Assembly (NCBI RefSeq): GCF_042679565.1 | Contig: NZ_JBHTMY010000003.1 | Coordinates: 310,001-374,000 of the forward strand | From: Namhaeicola litoreus | GTDB taxonomy: Bacteria > Bacteroidota > Bacteroidia > Flavobacteriales > Flavobacteriaceae | DNA length: 64,000 nucleotides | Reading direction: 5' to 3' | Part shown: in pieces, positions 43,664 through 52,967 of the stretch | Numbering within the stretch: position 1 is the stretch's first letter | How the letters are laid out: every line of letters begins with the position of its first letter | Made by a program: the position numbers and the translations under genes | Notes under the pieces: model-generated | Told to the model about the DNA's origin: nothing | Database searches by the model: none | What the model saw: only the letters and a program-made list of their open reading frames with translations

Positions 43664-45052
43664 CTAATTTTTAATATTCTCTATTTCTAAACTTCCTGTT
43701 GAGATTAGTAAATCTAAGGCTGCCATTCTTTGCTGCGCTACAAATTTGTAGTAATTTAAAACAGCATTTTGGTACTCTGTTTCTGTTTGTAAGCGTTCTG
43801 TAACAGATATTAATCCCTCACGATAACTTTTAATGGCTAAATTAAGGCTGTTTTCTGCGGCCAACATTTCTTGTTCTTTGATAATGAGTTGTTGATTTTT
43901 CACCTCATAATTTACCTGCATTTTTTTAGAAAAAAGCATTAATTTTTCCTCAGCATCAGTTTTTTCCTCTTCCGCAATGCTTTTTTCAATTTGAGTTTTA
44001 TGTGTTTCATTTGAATTCTTTAATCCATCAAATAAATCCCAATGCATACCCACACCAACAAAATAGGTAGGGAATAGTTGAAACTTATTTAATTCCAAAT
44101 TTACATTTTCACCACCGGGTAAACTGAAGGGTGTTTCTAAGTTGGCATTGAAAAGATTAGAATAGGAAAGAGAGGCCTGTGCCTGAATTTTTGGCAAAAA
44201 CGAATTTTGATTCATTTTTAATTTGTAATCATAAGCTTTTACTGATGCATCTAAAGCTTTTAATTCTGGCCGATCATTAAAAGTATTGTTGTCCTCTTCA
44301 AGTTTCCAAGGGGTTAAATTGAAACTGTATTTTTCTAAGGTCGAGAGGTCCACACCTGTTAACATCGACAATTTTAAATATAACAAGCGCAGGTTACCGT
44401 ATAGTTCTAGTTTAACTGAAGATAAATTTAATTCTGCAACCGTTATTTTATCCCTGTCATACGGAATTGCTAATCCGTTGTCTATGGCATTGATCACTCT
44501 TGCTTTTTCTTTTGCCAACCGATCTTCACTTTTTGATATGACAATTTCTGAATGCTTAAGCAACTCAATTTTGTCAAAAGTGTCAATGATATCCTTTATA
44601 ATTTCAGCCCTTTCTGCAATTAATAAAAAGTTTTTCGCTCTTATTTTCTCTTCAGATGCTTTAGATCCGTATTTTACTTGCATGCCCGAGAAAAGTAAAG
44701 CTTTTGCGGTTAAATTAGTATTTACCACTTGCCCTTGGGTATCAAATTCAGATTCTCCTTCAAATAATTCAATCCCAGTAATTGGCATTTGCACTGTAGG
44801 AATATCAATATTTATTTTGCTTGCACCGTATCCGTACAAGGCATCAAGTTCTAAAGTAGGGATAAAATTTTGCCGAATAGATCTCGTTTGTATACTGTCA
44901 ATTTCGAGCTCGTAAATTGATTTCTTTAATGCATAACTCTTTTCTAATCCTTTATTTATAAGTTCAATTTCGATGCTATTTAAGTTGTTTTGTGCTTTAA
45001 GATGATAAATAGTTAAGCAACAAAAAAGGCTAAATAATATTATTCCTTTCAT
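43664..45052 (-). CDS. TolC-family outer membrane efflux protein
   Basis: Outer-membrane channel of 462 residues with a signal peptide (GIILFSLFCCLTIYHLKAQ) and the two OEP repeats, with long amphipathic helices such as AEEEKTDAEEKLMLFSKKMQVNYEVKNQQLIIKEQEML and the SYREGLISVTERLQTETEYQNA stretch. It is the first gene of the four-gene efflux operon and is followed after 9 bp by the HlyD-type adaptor. Two 8-3-8 palindromes and a promoter-like TATTTTTG lie 50-100 bp upstream, so the operon is probably controlled by a dimeric repressor. Confidence 0.88.
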   Translation of the reverse strand: MKGIILFSLFCCLTIYHLKAQNNLNSIEIELINKGLEKSYALKKSIYELEIDSIQTRSIRQNFIPTLELDALYGYGASKINIDIPTVQMPITGIELFEGESEFDTQGQVVNTNLTAKALLFSGMQVKYGSKASEEKIRAKNFLLIAERAEIIKDIIDTFDKIELLKHSEIVISKSEDRLAKEKARVINAIDNGLAIPYDRDKITVAELNLSSVKLELYGNLRLLYLKLSMLTGVDLSTLEKYSFNLTPWKLEEDNNTFNDRPELKALDASVKAYDYKLKMNQNSFLPKIQAQASLSYSNLFNANLETPFSLPGGENVNLELNKFQLFPTYFVGVGMHWDLFDGLKNSNETHKTQIEKSIAEEEKTDAEEKLMLFSKKMQVNYEVKNQQLIIKEQEMLAAENSLNLAIKSYREGLISVTERLQTETEYQNAVLNYYKFVAQQRMAALDLLISTGSLEIENIKN

Positions 45053-45101
45053 AAATAAAACTTTTCAAATCCTAGTTCTAAAGGATAGGTACATTGTTTT
45101 A

Positions 45102-45152
45102 CAAAAATAATCTATTTTTGAGCTACAATGGTTTTAAACATCTTATGTTTAA
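45102..45152. promoter_or_regulatory. Two 19-bp palindromes and -7 element upstream of the efflux operon
   Basis: CAAAAATA-ATC-TATTTTTG (45102-45120) and TTAAACAT-CTT-ATGTTTAA (45134-45152) are both perfect 8-3-8 inverted repeats with centres 32 bp apart, about three helical turns. On the minus strand the first contains TATTTTTG (a full TAnnTTTG match), and a TTG lies 16 bp further upstream between the two palindromes. The sites therefore straddle the promoter of the TolC-HlyD-ABC-ABC operon. No regulator gene is adjacent. Confidence 0.65.
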
Positions 45153-45217
45153 CATGAAGGTAGTGGAATTCCGATTGAAGCGTGTATTTAGTTTTACTTG
45201 TATTAGACTATTTAACA

Positions 45218-46627
45218 TTACTTTCCGATACAGAAATTAGCAAATATGTTTCCTAAAAGATCATCGGTAGTAATCTGTCCAGTGATCTCACCTAAATGAA
45301 AAAGTGCTTGCCTAATATCTATCGCAATCAGATCTGAAGAAATACCTTTGTCAAGGCCAGAAACGATATCTTTTGTCGATTTAAGTGCATTGTGCAAAGC
45401 GTCAAAATGTCGGGCATTACTCACAATCGTTTGGTTGTTGCTAAGAGCACCTTTGTTAAGCAAGTTTTGTAAATGGGCAGTAAGATTTTCTAATCCGGTT
45501 TTATCTTTTGCTGAAATAGACAGAACTTCTTCGGTGATATTTTTATTTAAAAAATGTAGAATCTCTTTTATCTTCTTCTCACTTATTTGATCTGTTTTGT
45601 TTAAAAGTACCAAGATTTTCTTTTGTGTCGATCTCTCCTCTATTCTTTTAATTTCACTCAGATGTTTTTCTAATTGAGATTCACTCTTTAATGTGGTGCC
45701 GTCTATTAGGTAGATAACCAATTGTGCCTGTTCTATTTTTTGAAATGTCTTTTGTATCCCTACGGTTTCTATTTCATCTTTTGTTTCGCGTATCCCAGCC
45801 GTATCAATAAACCTAAAAGTAACACCGCCAATCACAATTTCATCTTCTATGGCATCTCTTGTTGTACCGGCAATATTGGAGACAATCGCTTTTTCTTCAT
45901 TGAGCAAAGCGTTCAAAAGCGTTGATTTTCCGGCATTGGGTTCACCTACAATGGCGACGGGAATCCCATTTTTGATAACATTTCCTAAAGCAAATGAATC
46001 GATCAATCTTTTTAAAACGGAATTGATCTTCTGAATTAGAGCTTTGAATTCTCTTCGATCAGCAAATTCTACATCTTCCTCCGAAAAATCGAGTTCCAAT
46101 TCAATGAGAGAAGCAAAATTTAAAAGTTGGGTTCTCAATTCTTCAATTTCATTCGAAAACCCTCCCCTCATTTGTTGTATGGCTATTTGATGTGAGGTAG
46201 ATGAATCAGATGCAATCAAATCAGCAACTGCTTCGGCCTGACTTAAATCCATTTTTCCATTTAAAAAGGCACGTAGGGTAAATTCTCCGGGAGAGGCATG
46301 TCGGATGCCATTTTTGATAAAAAGCTGTATGATTTCTTGTTGAATATAAACGGATCCATGGCAAGAAATTTCAACAACATCTTCGCCGGTGTAAGAATAT
46401 GGATTTTTAAAAACACTTATCAATACTTCATCTAGTATCCTTTCACCGTCGTAAATATGACCAAGATGAAGTGTGTGTGATTTTTGATCCAATAAAATTT
46501 TGCCTGATTTCGATTTAAAAAAAGGAGAAACCAAGCGAATCGATTCGTTACCTGAAATGCGAATTACAGCAATTGCACCAACACCTGAAGGAGTTGCCAA
46601 GGCAATGATTGGGTCATTATTTGTCAT
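45218..46627 (-). CDS. mnmE: tRNA uridine-34 modification GTPase MnmE
   Basis: GTPase of 469 residues that, with MnmG, installs carboxymethylaminomethyl groups on wobble uridine of tRNA. The N-terminal tetrahydrofolate-binding domain (IIALATPSGVGAIAVIRISG) is followed by a helical domain into which the G domain is inserted, with G1 GEPNAGKS near residue 225, the G2 region AGTTRD, G3 DTAG and G4 NKTD. The C-terminal FCIGK is the conserved MnmE ending with the cysteine of the family. Standard length. A -7 element TAACTTTG lies upstream (46647-46654). Confidence 0.97.
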   Translation of the reverse strand: MTNNDPIIALATPSGVGAIAVIRISGNESIRLVSPFFKSKSGKILLDQKSHTLHLGHIYDGERILDEVLISVFKNPYSYTGEDVVEISCHGSVYIQQEIIQLFIKNGIRHASPGEFTLRAFLNGKMDLSQAEAVADLIASDSSTSHQIAIQQMRGGFSNEIEELRTQLLNFASLIELELDFSEEDVEFADRREFKALIQKINSVLKRLIDSFALGNVIKNGIPVAIVGEPNAGKSTLLNALLNEEKAIVSNIAGTTRDAIEDEIVIGGVTFRFIDTAGIRETKDEIETVGIQKTFQKIEQAQLVIYLIDGTTLKSESQLEKHLSEIKRIEERSTQKKILVLLNKTDQISEKKIKEILHFLNKNITEEVLSISAKDKTGLENLTAHLQNLLNKGALSNNQTIVSNARHFDALHNALKSTKDIVSGLDKGISSDLIAIDIRQALFHLGEITGQITTDDLLGNIFANFCIGK

Positions 46628-46646
46628 GTACTGGGCTTTGAGCCTA

Positions 46647-46654
46647 CAAAGTTA
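46647..46654 (-). promoter_or_regulatory. -7 element for mnmE
   Basis: TAACTTTG on the minus strand fully matches TAnnTTTG and lies 19 bp before the mnmE ATG at 46627. No clear -33 TTG at standard spacing was seen, and that position overlaps the short gap to the CoA-binding gene. Confidence 0.5.
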
Positions 46655-46661
46655 ACGAAAA

Positions 46662-47021
46662 TTAATATTGACCTGTGGCAAGCAGGACTAAGGTACAAGC
46701 TATTTCGACCTCTATTCCGGCTTTTCGCAATTTTTCATAGGCTTCAGGATTCTCTGTTCCTGGATTAAAAATGACTCTTTTGGGTTTTAACGAGATCATA
46801 TAATCTAACAATGCAACTTGTCTTTTTGGATTCAGGTAAAGTGTAATGGTATGAATATCGCTTAGTTGAGGAGTTCCGGTGAGAATGCTGATATTCGCAA
46901 TTTCACCCTTTTCCAATCCTATGCCAATAGTGTCAATATTGTTTTTCGCTAACTGAAGTAAAGCCAAATAGGCATAGCTGTTTTGACGTTTGGAAGCACC
47001 TAGAACTAAAGTTTTTTTCAT
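46662..47021 (-). CDS. CoA-binding domain protein
   Basis: Small cytosolic protein of 119 residues formed by a single Rossmann-type CoA-binding domain, like the YccU family. It starts VLGASKRQNSYAYLALLQL (nucleotide-binding loop) and continues with ISILTGTPQLSDIHTITLYLNPKRQ and RVIFNPGTENPEAYEKLRKAGIEVEIACTLVLL, the latter being the conserved C-terminal part. Role unknown; probably binds CoA or acyl-CoA. It lies 34 bp upstream of mnmE on the same strand and is divergent from the AGCS symporter. Confidence 0.85.
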   Translation of the reverse strand: MKKTLVLGASKRQNSYAYLALLQLAKNNIDTIGIGLEKGEIANISILTGTPQLSDIHTITLYLNPKRQVALLDYMISLKPKRVIFNPGTENPEAYEKLRKAGIEVEIACTLVLLATGQY

Positions 47022-47185
47022 TAATGATTACTTACAACTAAACTAAATTTAAGTATACAGTGCAAACTTAACCATTATTTAAAAGCTTATTTGGATGCGG
47101 ATTAAAATAAATAATTATCAATTTTTGTGTGGAGCAGTATTTTTTATGATATTGCGCCATGCTAATTTAAAATAGTTAAGCCAGA

Positions 47186-48811
47186 ATGAAGAACAAAATA
47201 CTTACCTTAATTTTATTTGCCTATTCTTTGGCAACATTTGCACAAGAACAGAGTACAACGGAAAAAATAGATACTGAATTTAAGAAATATACCGGGTGGT
47301 TTGTAGATGCTATTTTTTATGAAATACCATTTTCAGAAAGTTTTCAAATTCCATGGGTACTTATTGTTCTAGTTGGAGGAGCAGTTTATTTCACTATATA
47401 TTTTAAGTTTATCAATATCACCGGTTTCAAGACAGCAATCCAAGTGGTAAGGGGGAAATATGAAGATATCGAAAAGCACGGAGCAGATACTTTATATGGA
47501 GACGCAACGCCTAATGTACATGAAAATATAATCGAAACTTTAAGAGATGATAGTGCCGATGGCGAGGTGTCGCATTTTCAAGCATTAACGGCTGCCTTAT
47601 CGGCTACAGTTGGCTTGGGTAACATTGCAGGAGTAGCTGTAGCACTTTCTATTGGTGGACCCGGAGCAACATTTTGGATGATTCTGGCAGGTCTGCTAGG
47701 TATGGCTTCTAAGTTTGCTGAATGTACTTTAGGGGTGAAATATCGAGATGTAGGGGAAGATGGAACTGTATATGGTGGTCCGATGTATTACCTAAAAAAG
47801 GGTTTAGGTGAAAAGAAATTAGCAGGATTAGGTAAGTTTCTTGCAGTAGTATTTGCAATTTTTGTCATTGGCGGGTCATTTGGAGGAGGCAATATGTTTC
47901 AGGCCAATCAAGCGGCAGCTCAATTCGTGAAATTATTCAATTTGGAAGGGGGTAATGCTGCTTTCTACTTTGGTTTGGTTATGGCTGTGTTGGTGGCTAT
48001 CGTGATTATTGGAGGAATAAAACGTATAGCAAAAGTAACCGAAAAGGTGGTTCCTTTTATGGCAGGGATTTATGTTTTGGCAGCCTTGATTATTTTGGGG
48101 GTGAATTACAGGCATATTGGCGATGCTTTTATGTTGATTTTCGAAGGAGCCTTTTCAGGATTAGGAATTGCAGGTGGTTTAATTGGTGTAATGATTCAAG
48201 GTGTGAGACGAGGAGCTTTCTCAAATGAAGCAGGTGTGGGATCTGCAGCGATTGCCCACTCGGCGGTTGTAACGAGATATCCTGCAAGTGAGGGAATTGT
48301 TGCGCTATTAGAGCCTTTTGTGGATACCGTTGTGATTTGTACCATGACCGCCTTGGTTATTATAATTACGAATTTCGATGGTCAATTTATGGAGTATGGG
48401 GTAGAGATCAAACAAGGTGTTGAGTTAACAGCCGTGGCCTTTGATAGTGTTATTCCACATTTTTCTGTCATATTAACCATTGCCGTTATTTTATTTGCCT
48501 TTTCAACGATGATTTCTTGGTCTTATTACGGCATGCAAGGTTGGGTGTACCTTTTTGGTAAAGGAAAATACACAGATTTAGTTTACAAAGTTTTATTCTT
48601 GATTTTTGTGGTGATTGGTGCTTCTATCAGCTTAGGTGCGGTCATAGATTTTTCTGATGCGATGATCTTCGCCATGGTAGTTCCAAACATCATTGGTGTG
48701 GTATTACTTACTCCTGTTGTTGGTAAAGAATTAAAAAGATATATGAATGCGATCAATAAAAAGGATGTAGCAATTGAAGACGGAGCAACAGACTTTACAG
48801 ACCATATCTAA
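47186..48811 (+). CDS. Alanine/glycine:cation symporter (AGCS family)
   Basis: Inner-membrane Na+-coupled amino-acid importer of 541 residues. About ten hydrophobic segments are visible with the AGCS signatures FQALTAALSATVGLGNIAGVAVALSIGGPGATFWM and GVRRGAFSNEAGVGSAAIAH. The N-terminal 40 residues contain an extra signal-like segment (LTLILFAYSLATFAQ) that is longer than in many homologues and may be cleaved. The 164-bp upstream region has no convincing promoter match. The following HhH gene begins 15 bp after the stop. Confidence 0.92.
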   Translation: MKNKILTLILFAYSLATFAQEQSTTEKIDTEFKKYTGWFVDAIFYEIPFSESFQIPWVLIVLVGGAVYFTIYFKFINITGFKTAIQVVRGKYEDIEKHGADTLYGDATPNVHENIIETLRDDSADGEVSHFQALTAALSATVGLGNIAGVAVALSIGGPGATFWMILAGLLGMASKFAECTLGVKYRDVGEDGTVYGGPMYYLKKGLGEKKLAGLGKFLAVVFAIFVIGGSFGGGNMFQANQAAAQFVKLFNLEGGNAAFYFGLVMAVLVAIVIIGGIKRIAKVTEKVVPFMAGIYVLAALIILGVNYRHIGDAFMLIFEGAFSGLGIAGGLIGVMIQGVRRGAFSNEAGVGSAAIAHSAVVTRYPASEGIVALLEPFVDTVVICTMTALVIIITNFDGQFMEYGVEIKQGVELTAVAFDSVIPHFSVILTIAVILFAFSTMISWSYYGMQGWVYLFGKGKYTDLVYKVLFLIFVVIGASISLGAVIDFSDAMIFAMVVPNIIGVVLLTPVVGKELKRYMNAINKKDVAIEDGATDFTDHI

Positions 48812-48825
48812 GTATTGTTTTTAAA

Positions 48826-49683
48826 ATGAAAAATCTTAAATCCCATTTCGATTTTAATAAAAAGGAACGAAATGGGATTTTCTTTTTGGCTGTTATTATC
48901 CTTTGTCTACAGCTAATTTATTTCTACGTTGATTTTTCATACAATGAATCTCTTCCATCTAACAAAGAAGAAATTGCAAGATTGCAATTAAAAATAGACT
49001 CGGCACAAATAGTTTCTGAGGACTCAGAAATTACCCAACCCTTTAATCCAAATTTTATTACAGATTACAAGGGGTATTTGTTGGGGATGTCTGCACAAGA
49101 AATAGACCGACTGTTATCTTTTAGAAAAAGTGGAAAGTTTGTTAACTCCCCAGAAGAATTTCAGAAGATCACGAAAGTCAGTGACAGTTTATTACATGCT
49201 TTAGAGCCCTTATTCAAATTTCCTGATTTTGTAAAAAGGCAGTCTAAAAGTCAGACTATTGTTAAAGATCTGAGCATTGAAGAAAAAGGTGATTTAAATC
49301 ATATAACCAAATCAGAATTGATGAAGTTCAATGGGATTGGGGAGAAATTGGCCGAAAGAATTTTAGCTTATAGACAATTGCTTAATGGGTTTTATTTCGA
49401 AGACCAATTATATGAGGTGTATTATTTGAATAAAGAAATAGCTGATGAAGTCTTAAAGGTTTATGCCGTAAAATCAAAACCGGTAATAAAAAAGTTAAAT
49501 ATAAATGAGGCCACTTTTAAGGAAATACTGGATTTACCGTATATTGATTATTCATTGACCAAGAAAATATTTCAGCATAAAGATCGTTTTTTACGTTTCG
49601 AAAGCCTCGAAGAATTACAAAAAATTGACTCTTTTCCTTTGGATAAATTTGACAGAATAGCCTTATATTTGGAAGCTAATTAA
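48826..49683 (+). CDS. Helix-hairpin-helix (ComEA-like) membrane-anchored protein
   Basis: A 285-residue protein with an N-terminal membrane segment (NGIFFLAVIILCLQLIYFYVDF) and helix-hairpin-helix DNA-binding repeats: LNHITKSELMKFNGIGEKLAERILAYRQLLNGF and the following LNINEATFKEILDLPYIDYSLTKKIFQHKDRFLRF. The HhH units resemble ComEA, the periplasmic DNA receptor of competence, but this type with several repeats is widespread in Bacteroidota and its role is not proven. It follows the AGCS gene closely and ends with its own terminator-like hairpin. Confidence 0.82.
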   Translation: MKNLKSHFDFNKKERNGIFFLAVIILCLQLIYFYVDFSYNESLPSNKEEIARLQLKIDSAQIVSEDSEITQPFNPNFITDYKGYLLGMSAQEIDRLLSFRKSGKFVNSPEEFQKITKVSDSLLHALEPLFKFPDFVKRQSKSQTIVKDLSIEEKGDLNHITKSELMKFNGIGEKLAERILAYRQLLNGFYFEDQLYEVYYLNKEIADEVLKVYAVKSKPVIKKLNINEATFKEILDLPYIDYSLTKKIFQHKDRFLRFESLEELQKIDSFPLDKFDRIALYLEAN

Positions 49684-49689
49684 AAACAG

Positions 49690-49709
49690 GCTCAATTTTG
49701 AGCTTTTTT
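49690..49709 (+). terminator. Terminator-like hairpin after the HhH gene
   Basis: GCTCA (49690-49694) pairs with TGAGC (49699-49703) followed by TTTTTT, just 7 bp after the stop codon. The stem is short, five to six base pairs. Confidence 0.55.
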
Positions 49710-49726
49710 GTTTTTCTAAAACATCA

Positions 49727-50869
49727 TTGATGAATTTTGAATATTCTGAAACTCAGAGGATAATTGCCCATTCAATAAAGGATTTTAACAAAAAACATAT
49801 TTTGCCTCATATGATGGATTGGGATGAAAAGCAGACATTTCCCATCGATCTTTTCCATGAATTAGGGCAAATGGGTTTTATGGGTGTGCTAGTGCCTCAT
49901 AAATACGGTGGTGCGGAGATGAGTTACCACGAATATATTACGGTCATAGAAGAAATTTCAAAAGTTGACGGTTCTATAGGATTGTCTGTTGCTGCACATA
50001 ATTCCTTATGTACCAATCATATTTTGGAATTTGGAAACGAAGAACAAAAACAAAAATGGCTACCAAAATTAGCCCATGGAGAATGGATAGGTGCTTGGGG
50101 TTTAACAGAGCATAATACCGGTTCTGATGCAGGAGGAATGAGTACAACTGCGGTTAAAGATGGCGATTATTACGTTATAAATGGGGCTAAAAATTTCACA
50201 ACACACGGAATTTCTGGTGATGTAGCAGTTGTTATGGTAAGAACTGGCGCCAAAGGAGATTCTCACGGTATGAGTGCTTTTGTGATCGAAAGAGGAACCC
50301 CTGGTTTTTCTTCAGGTAAAAAGGAGAATAAATTGGGAATGCGGGCTTCTGAAACAGCAGAAATGATTTTTCAGGATTGTCGTGTACATAAAGACCAAAT
50401 GCTAGGCGAAGAAGGGGACGGGTTCATTCAGGCTTTAAAAGTGTTAGATGGAGGTAGAATTTCTATTGGCGCACTAGCTCTTGGTATTGCAAAAGGAGCT
50501 TTTGAAGCTTCTGTCAAATATTCAAAAGAAAGAGAGCAATTCGGAAAACCTATCTCTCAATTTCAAGCTATCGGCTTTAAACTGGCTGATATGGCAACAG
50601 AGATCGAAGCGGCTGAATTATTATTGCATAAGGCAGCTTATCTCAAGAACAAAGGAGAAAAAGTGACGAAAATAGGTGCAATGGCGAAAATGTATGCATC
50701 AGAAATTAGTGTGAAAATAGCCAATGAAGCAGTTCAGATCCATGGCGGATATGGATATACCAAAGATTTTCCTGTAGAGAAATTTTATAGAGATGCCAAA
50801 TTATGCACGATAGGTGAGGGGACAACAGAAATTCAAAAGTTAGTTATTTCGAGGAATATTTTGAAATAG
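49727..50869 (+). CDS. Acyl-CoA dehydrogenase
   Basis: FAD-dependent dehydrogenase of 380 residues that introduces the alpha-beta double bond in acyl-CoA during fatty-acid or branched-chain amino-acid breakdown. Motifs include WGLTEHNTGSDAGGMSTTA (FAD and substrate loop), EREQFGKPISQFQAIGFKLADMATEIEAA and the C-terminal AVQIHGGYGYTKDFPVEKFYRDAKLCTIGEGTTEIQKLVISR. The Glu of TIGEGTTEIQ is the probable catalytic base. It is convergent with cca, whose stop lies 5 bp away. Substrate chain length cannot be inferred. Confidence 0.93.
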   Translation: MMNFEYSETQRIIAHSIKDFNKKHILPHMMDWDEKQTFPIDLFHELGQMGFMGVLVPHKYGGAEMSYHEYITVIEEISKVDGSIGLSVAAHNSLCTNHILEFGNEEQKQKWLPKLAHGEWIGAWGLTEHNTGSDAGGMSTTAVKDGDYYVINGAKNFTTHGISGDVAVVMVRTGAKGDSHGMSAFVIERGTPGFSSGKKENKLGMRASETAEMIFQDCRVHKDQMLGEEGDGFIQALKVLDGGRISIGALALGIAKGAFEASVKYSKEREQFGKPISQFQAIGFKLADMATEIEAAELLLHKAAYLKNKGEKVTKIGAMAKMYASEISVKIANEAVQIHGGYGYTKDFPVEKFYRDAKLCTIGEGTTEIQKLVISRNILK

Positions 50870-50873
50870 TAGT

Positions 50874-52331
50874 TTAGTTTTTTGAAACCTTTAGACCAAG
50901 ACTTTTGGCTTTCACTAGCATAAAATTAAATGCATCTTCGTAATTGTTCTCAATTTCTCCTTCGAGAATGGCTTCTTTAATGGCTTCTTTAATTTGGCCA
51001 ATTTCTCGACAAGGTTTCAAATTAAATGTTTCCATAATCACTTCACCGGTTACAGGTGGTTGAAAATTGCGCACCTGATCACGCTCTTCTACTTCTTTTA
51101 TTTTTTGACGAACCAGAGCGAAATTTTGTTTGAACTTCTTTTCGCGTGCTTTATTCTGTGTTGTGATATCAGCTTCGCAATGTGTCATCAAATCGTCTAT
51201 CACTTCACCTGCATCAAAAATTAACCTTCGCACGGCAGAATCCGTTACGTCTTCAGCGAGAATCACAGGTCTAGAACTCAATAAGACAATCTTTTCTACA
51301 TATTTCATTTTTTCGTTTAATGGCATATGCAATCTTTTAAAAATTTTCTTTACCATCTTCGAGCCCATGAATTCATGTCCGTGAAATGTCCAGCCCAACT
51401 TTTTATCGAATTTCTTTGTTGGCGCTTTACCAATATCATGCAAAAGTGCAGCCCATCGCAACCATAAATTATCAGTATGTTCAGAAATATTATCCACAAC
51501 TTGGAGTGTATGGTAAAAATTGTCTTTATGTTTTTGCCCTTTTATTTGTTCCACCCCAGAAAGTGCCGTTAATTCTGGTAAAATATAAGCTAATAACCCT
51601 GTTTCAAAAAGCAACCGTAAACCAATTGAAGGCTTATCTGTGAGCAATATTTTGTTGAGTTCATCTACGATCCTTTCATTGGAAATGATTTTGATTCGGT
51701 CTGAATTTTTTTTAATAGAGTCTAGAGATTTTTCTTCGATTTTGAAGTGAAGTTGAGAAGCGAAACGAATGGCGCGCATCATTCGCAAGGGATCGTCGGA
51801 ATAGGTGATATCTGGATCTAGAGGTGTTTTGATGATACCCTTTTTCAGATCTTCTTGTCCGTTAAACGGATCAATCAATTCGCCATAATTCTTTTCATTC
51901 AGACTTATTGCCAGTGCATTAATGGTAAAATCTCTTCTTTTTTGGTCATCTGTAAGGGTCCCCTTGCTTACCTCTGGATTTCTACTGTCTTGTGAATAAG
52001 ATTCCTTTCTGGCGCCAACAAATTCCAATTCTATGGTTTTGTATCTAATCATGGCTGTGCCAAAATTTTTAAAGAATTGAACCTGAGGATTGCCGGGTAA
52101 CATTTCAGCCACTTTATGGGCAAGTTCAATACCATCATCTAAAGTAACTACGTCAATATCTTTAGACTTTTTGCGGTCGAGTAAAAAATCTCTTACATAA
52201 CCCCCAATGACATAACTTTCAGTTTTAAGACTTTTGGAAGCTTCAGCAATAATTTCAAAAATGGGATTTTTTATGGCATCTCGTTCTTTCAATATGTCTA
52301 TTTTATTTTCTAATGTACTCAATTTCTTCAT
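50874..52331 (-). CDS. cca: CCA tRNA nucleotidyltransferase with HD domain
   Basis: Enzyme of 485 residues that adds or repairs the 3'-CCA end of tRNA. The class II nucleotidyltransferase head shows GGYVRDFLLDRKKSKDIDVV with the metal-binding DID, followed by the RRDFTINALA neck motif and a tail with an HD phosphohydrolase-type domain (RWAALLHDIGKAPTKKF, then HEFMGSKM). Its ATG overlaps the 3' end of the tsaC gene by 29 bp, so the two are co-transcribed. Some homologues act as poly(A) polymerases, but a lone copy like this is usually the CCA enzyme. Confidence 0.92.
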   Translation of the reverse strand: MKKLSTLENKIDILKERDAIKNPIFEIIAEASKSLKTESYVIGGYVRDFLLDRKKSKDIDVVTLDDGIELAHKVAEMLPGNPQVQFFKNFGTAMIRYKTIELEFVGARKESYSQDSRNPEVSKGTLTDDQKRRDFTINALAISLNEKNYGELIDPFNGQEDLKKGIIKTPLDPDITYSDDPLRMMRAIRFASQLHFKIEEKSLDSIKKNSDRIKIISNERIVDELNKILLTDKPSIGLRLLFETGLLAYILPELTALSGVEQIKGQKHKDNFYHTLQVVDNISEHTDNLWLRWAALLHDIGKAPTKKFDKKLGWTFHGHEFMGSKMVKKIFKRLHMPLNEKMKYVEKIVLLSSRPVILAEDVTDSAVRRLIFDAGEVIDDLMTHCEADITTQNKAREKKFKQNFALVRQKIKEVEERDQVRNFQPPVTGEVIMETFNLKPCREIGQIKEAIKEAILEGEIENNYEDAFNFMLVKAKSLGLKVSKN

Positions 52332-52872
52332 TTGTTTGCCATCTCACGATAATAGAGGATTGTCCACTTTTTTTATCGAGGTGCAAATTTACTACATAAT
52401 CTACTTTATCCAAAAGAGTTTTGTCGATATCATCAAAACAAGTCGGACTAGGTTCTCCACTTATATTTGCAGAAGTTGATACGATGGGTTTACCAAATCG
52501 CTCTATCAATTGTTGACAAAAAGGTTCATGAACCCAACGGATACCTACCGTCCCATCAACCGCGAGAACATTTTTTGCCAAGCCCTTTGGATTACTATAA
52601 ATAACCGTTGTTGGTCTTTCTTGTTGTTTTAAAAATGATAAAATATTTTCGTCGAAAGTTGGAACAATTGTTTTTAACATCTCTACGGAGGAAACCATAA
52701 TGATCAGACTTTTACTTTCTTCTCGCTGTTTCAGGATGTAAATTTGTTTGATCGCCGATTCATTTGTCGCATCACAACCCAATCCCCAGATAGTATCAGT
52801 GGGATAGGCTATTGTCCCGCCTTTTGCAAGTGCTTCAAGTGCACTTTGTAAATTCTCTTCAAAATTCATCAT
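52303..52872 (-). CDS. tsaC: L-threonylcarbamoyladenylate synthase (TsaC/YrdC/Sua5)
   Basis: Enzyme that makes threonylcarbamoyl-AMP for the t6A modification of ANN-decoding tRNAs. The protein shows KGGTIAYPTDTIWGLGCDATN at the start of the YrdC fold, KQREESKSLIIMVSS, and GTVGIRWVHEPFCQQLIERFGKPIVSTSANISGEP. It is a single-domain TsaC of about 190 residues without the extra Sua5 domain. An upstream in-frame ATG at 52908 would add 12 residues but lies within the probable -7 element (52906-52913), so I place the start at 52872 (or the next codon, 52869). It overlaps cca by 29 bp. Confidence 0.92.
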   Translation of the reverse strand: MMNFEENLQSALEALAKGGTIAYPTDTIWGLGCDATNESAIKQIYILKQREESKSLIIMVSSVEMLKTIVPTFDENILSFLKQQERPTTVIYSNPKGLAKNVLAVDGTVGIRWVHEPFCQQLIERFGKPIVSTSANISGEPSPTCFDDIDKTLLDKVDYVVNLHLDKKSGQSSIIVRWQTNEEIEYIRK

Positions 52873-52905
52873 GAATCCGTTTAATCTTAGACTGCTTAGA
52901 ATCGG

Positions 52906-52932
52906 CAAAAATAAATAAATATCCTATTTTTG
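52906..52932. promoter_or_regulatory. Back-to-back -7 elements between tsaC and the glycosyltransferase gene
   Basis: TATTTTTG occurs on the minus strand (complement of 52906-52913) toward tsaC and on the plus strand (52925-52932) toward the glycosyltransferase. Both fully match TAnnTTTG and are separated by 11 bp, so the two divergent promoters overlap. Neither has a clear -33 TTG at 19-21 bp. Confidence 0.5.
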
Positions 52933-52967
52933 CTATACTTTAATTGTTACGCTCAAATTTATATCCC

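Noticed and set aside
44286..44915. Plus-strand 209-residue ORF inside the TolC gene
   Set aside because: Serine-rich shadow frame with no homology features, opposite a clear OEP protein.
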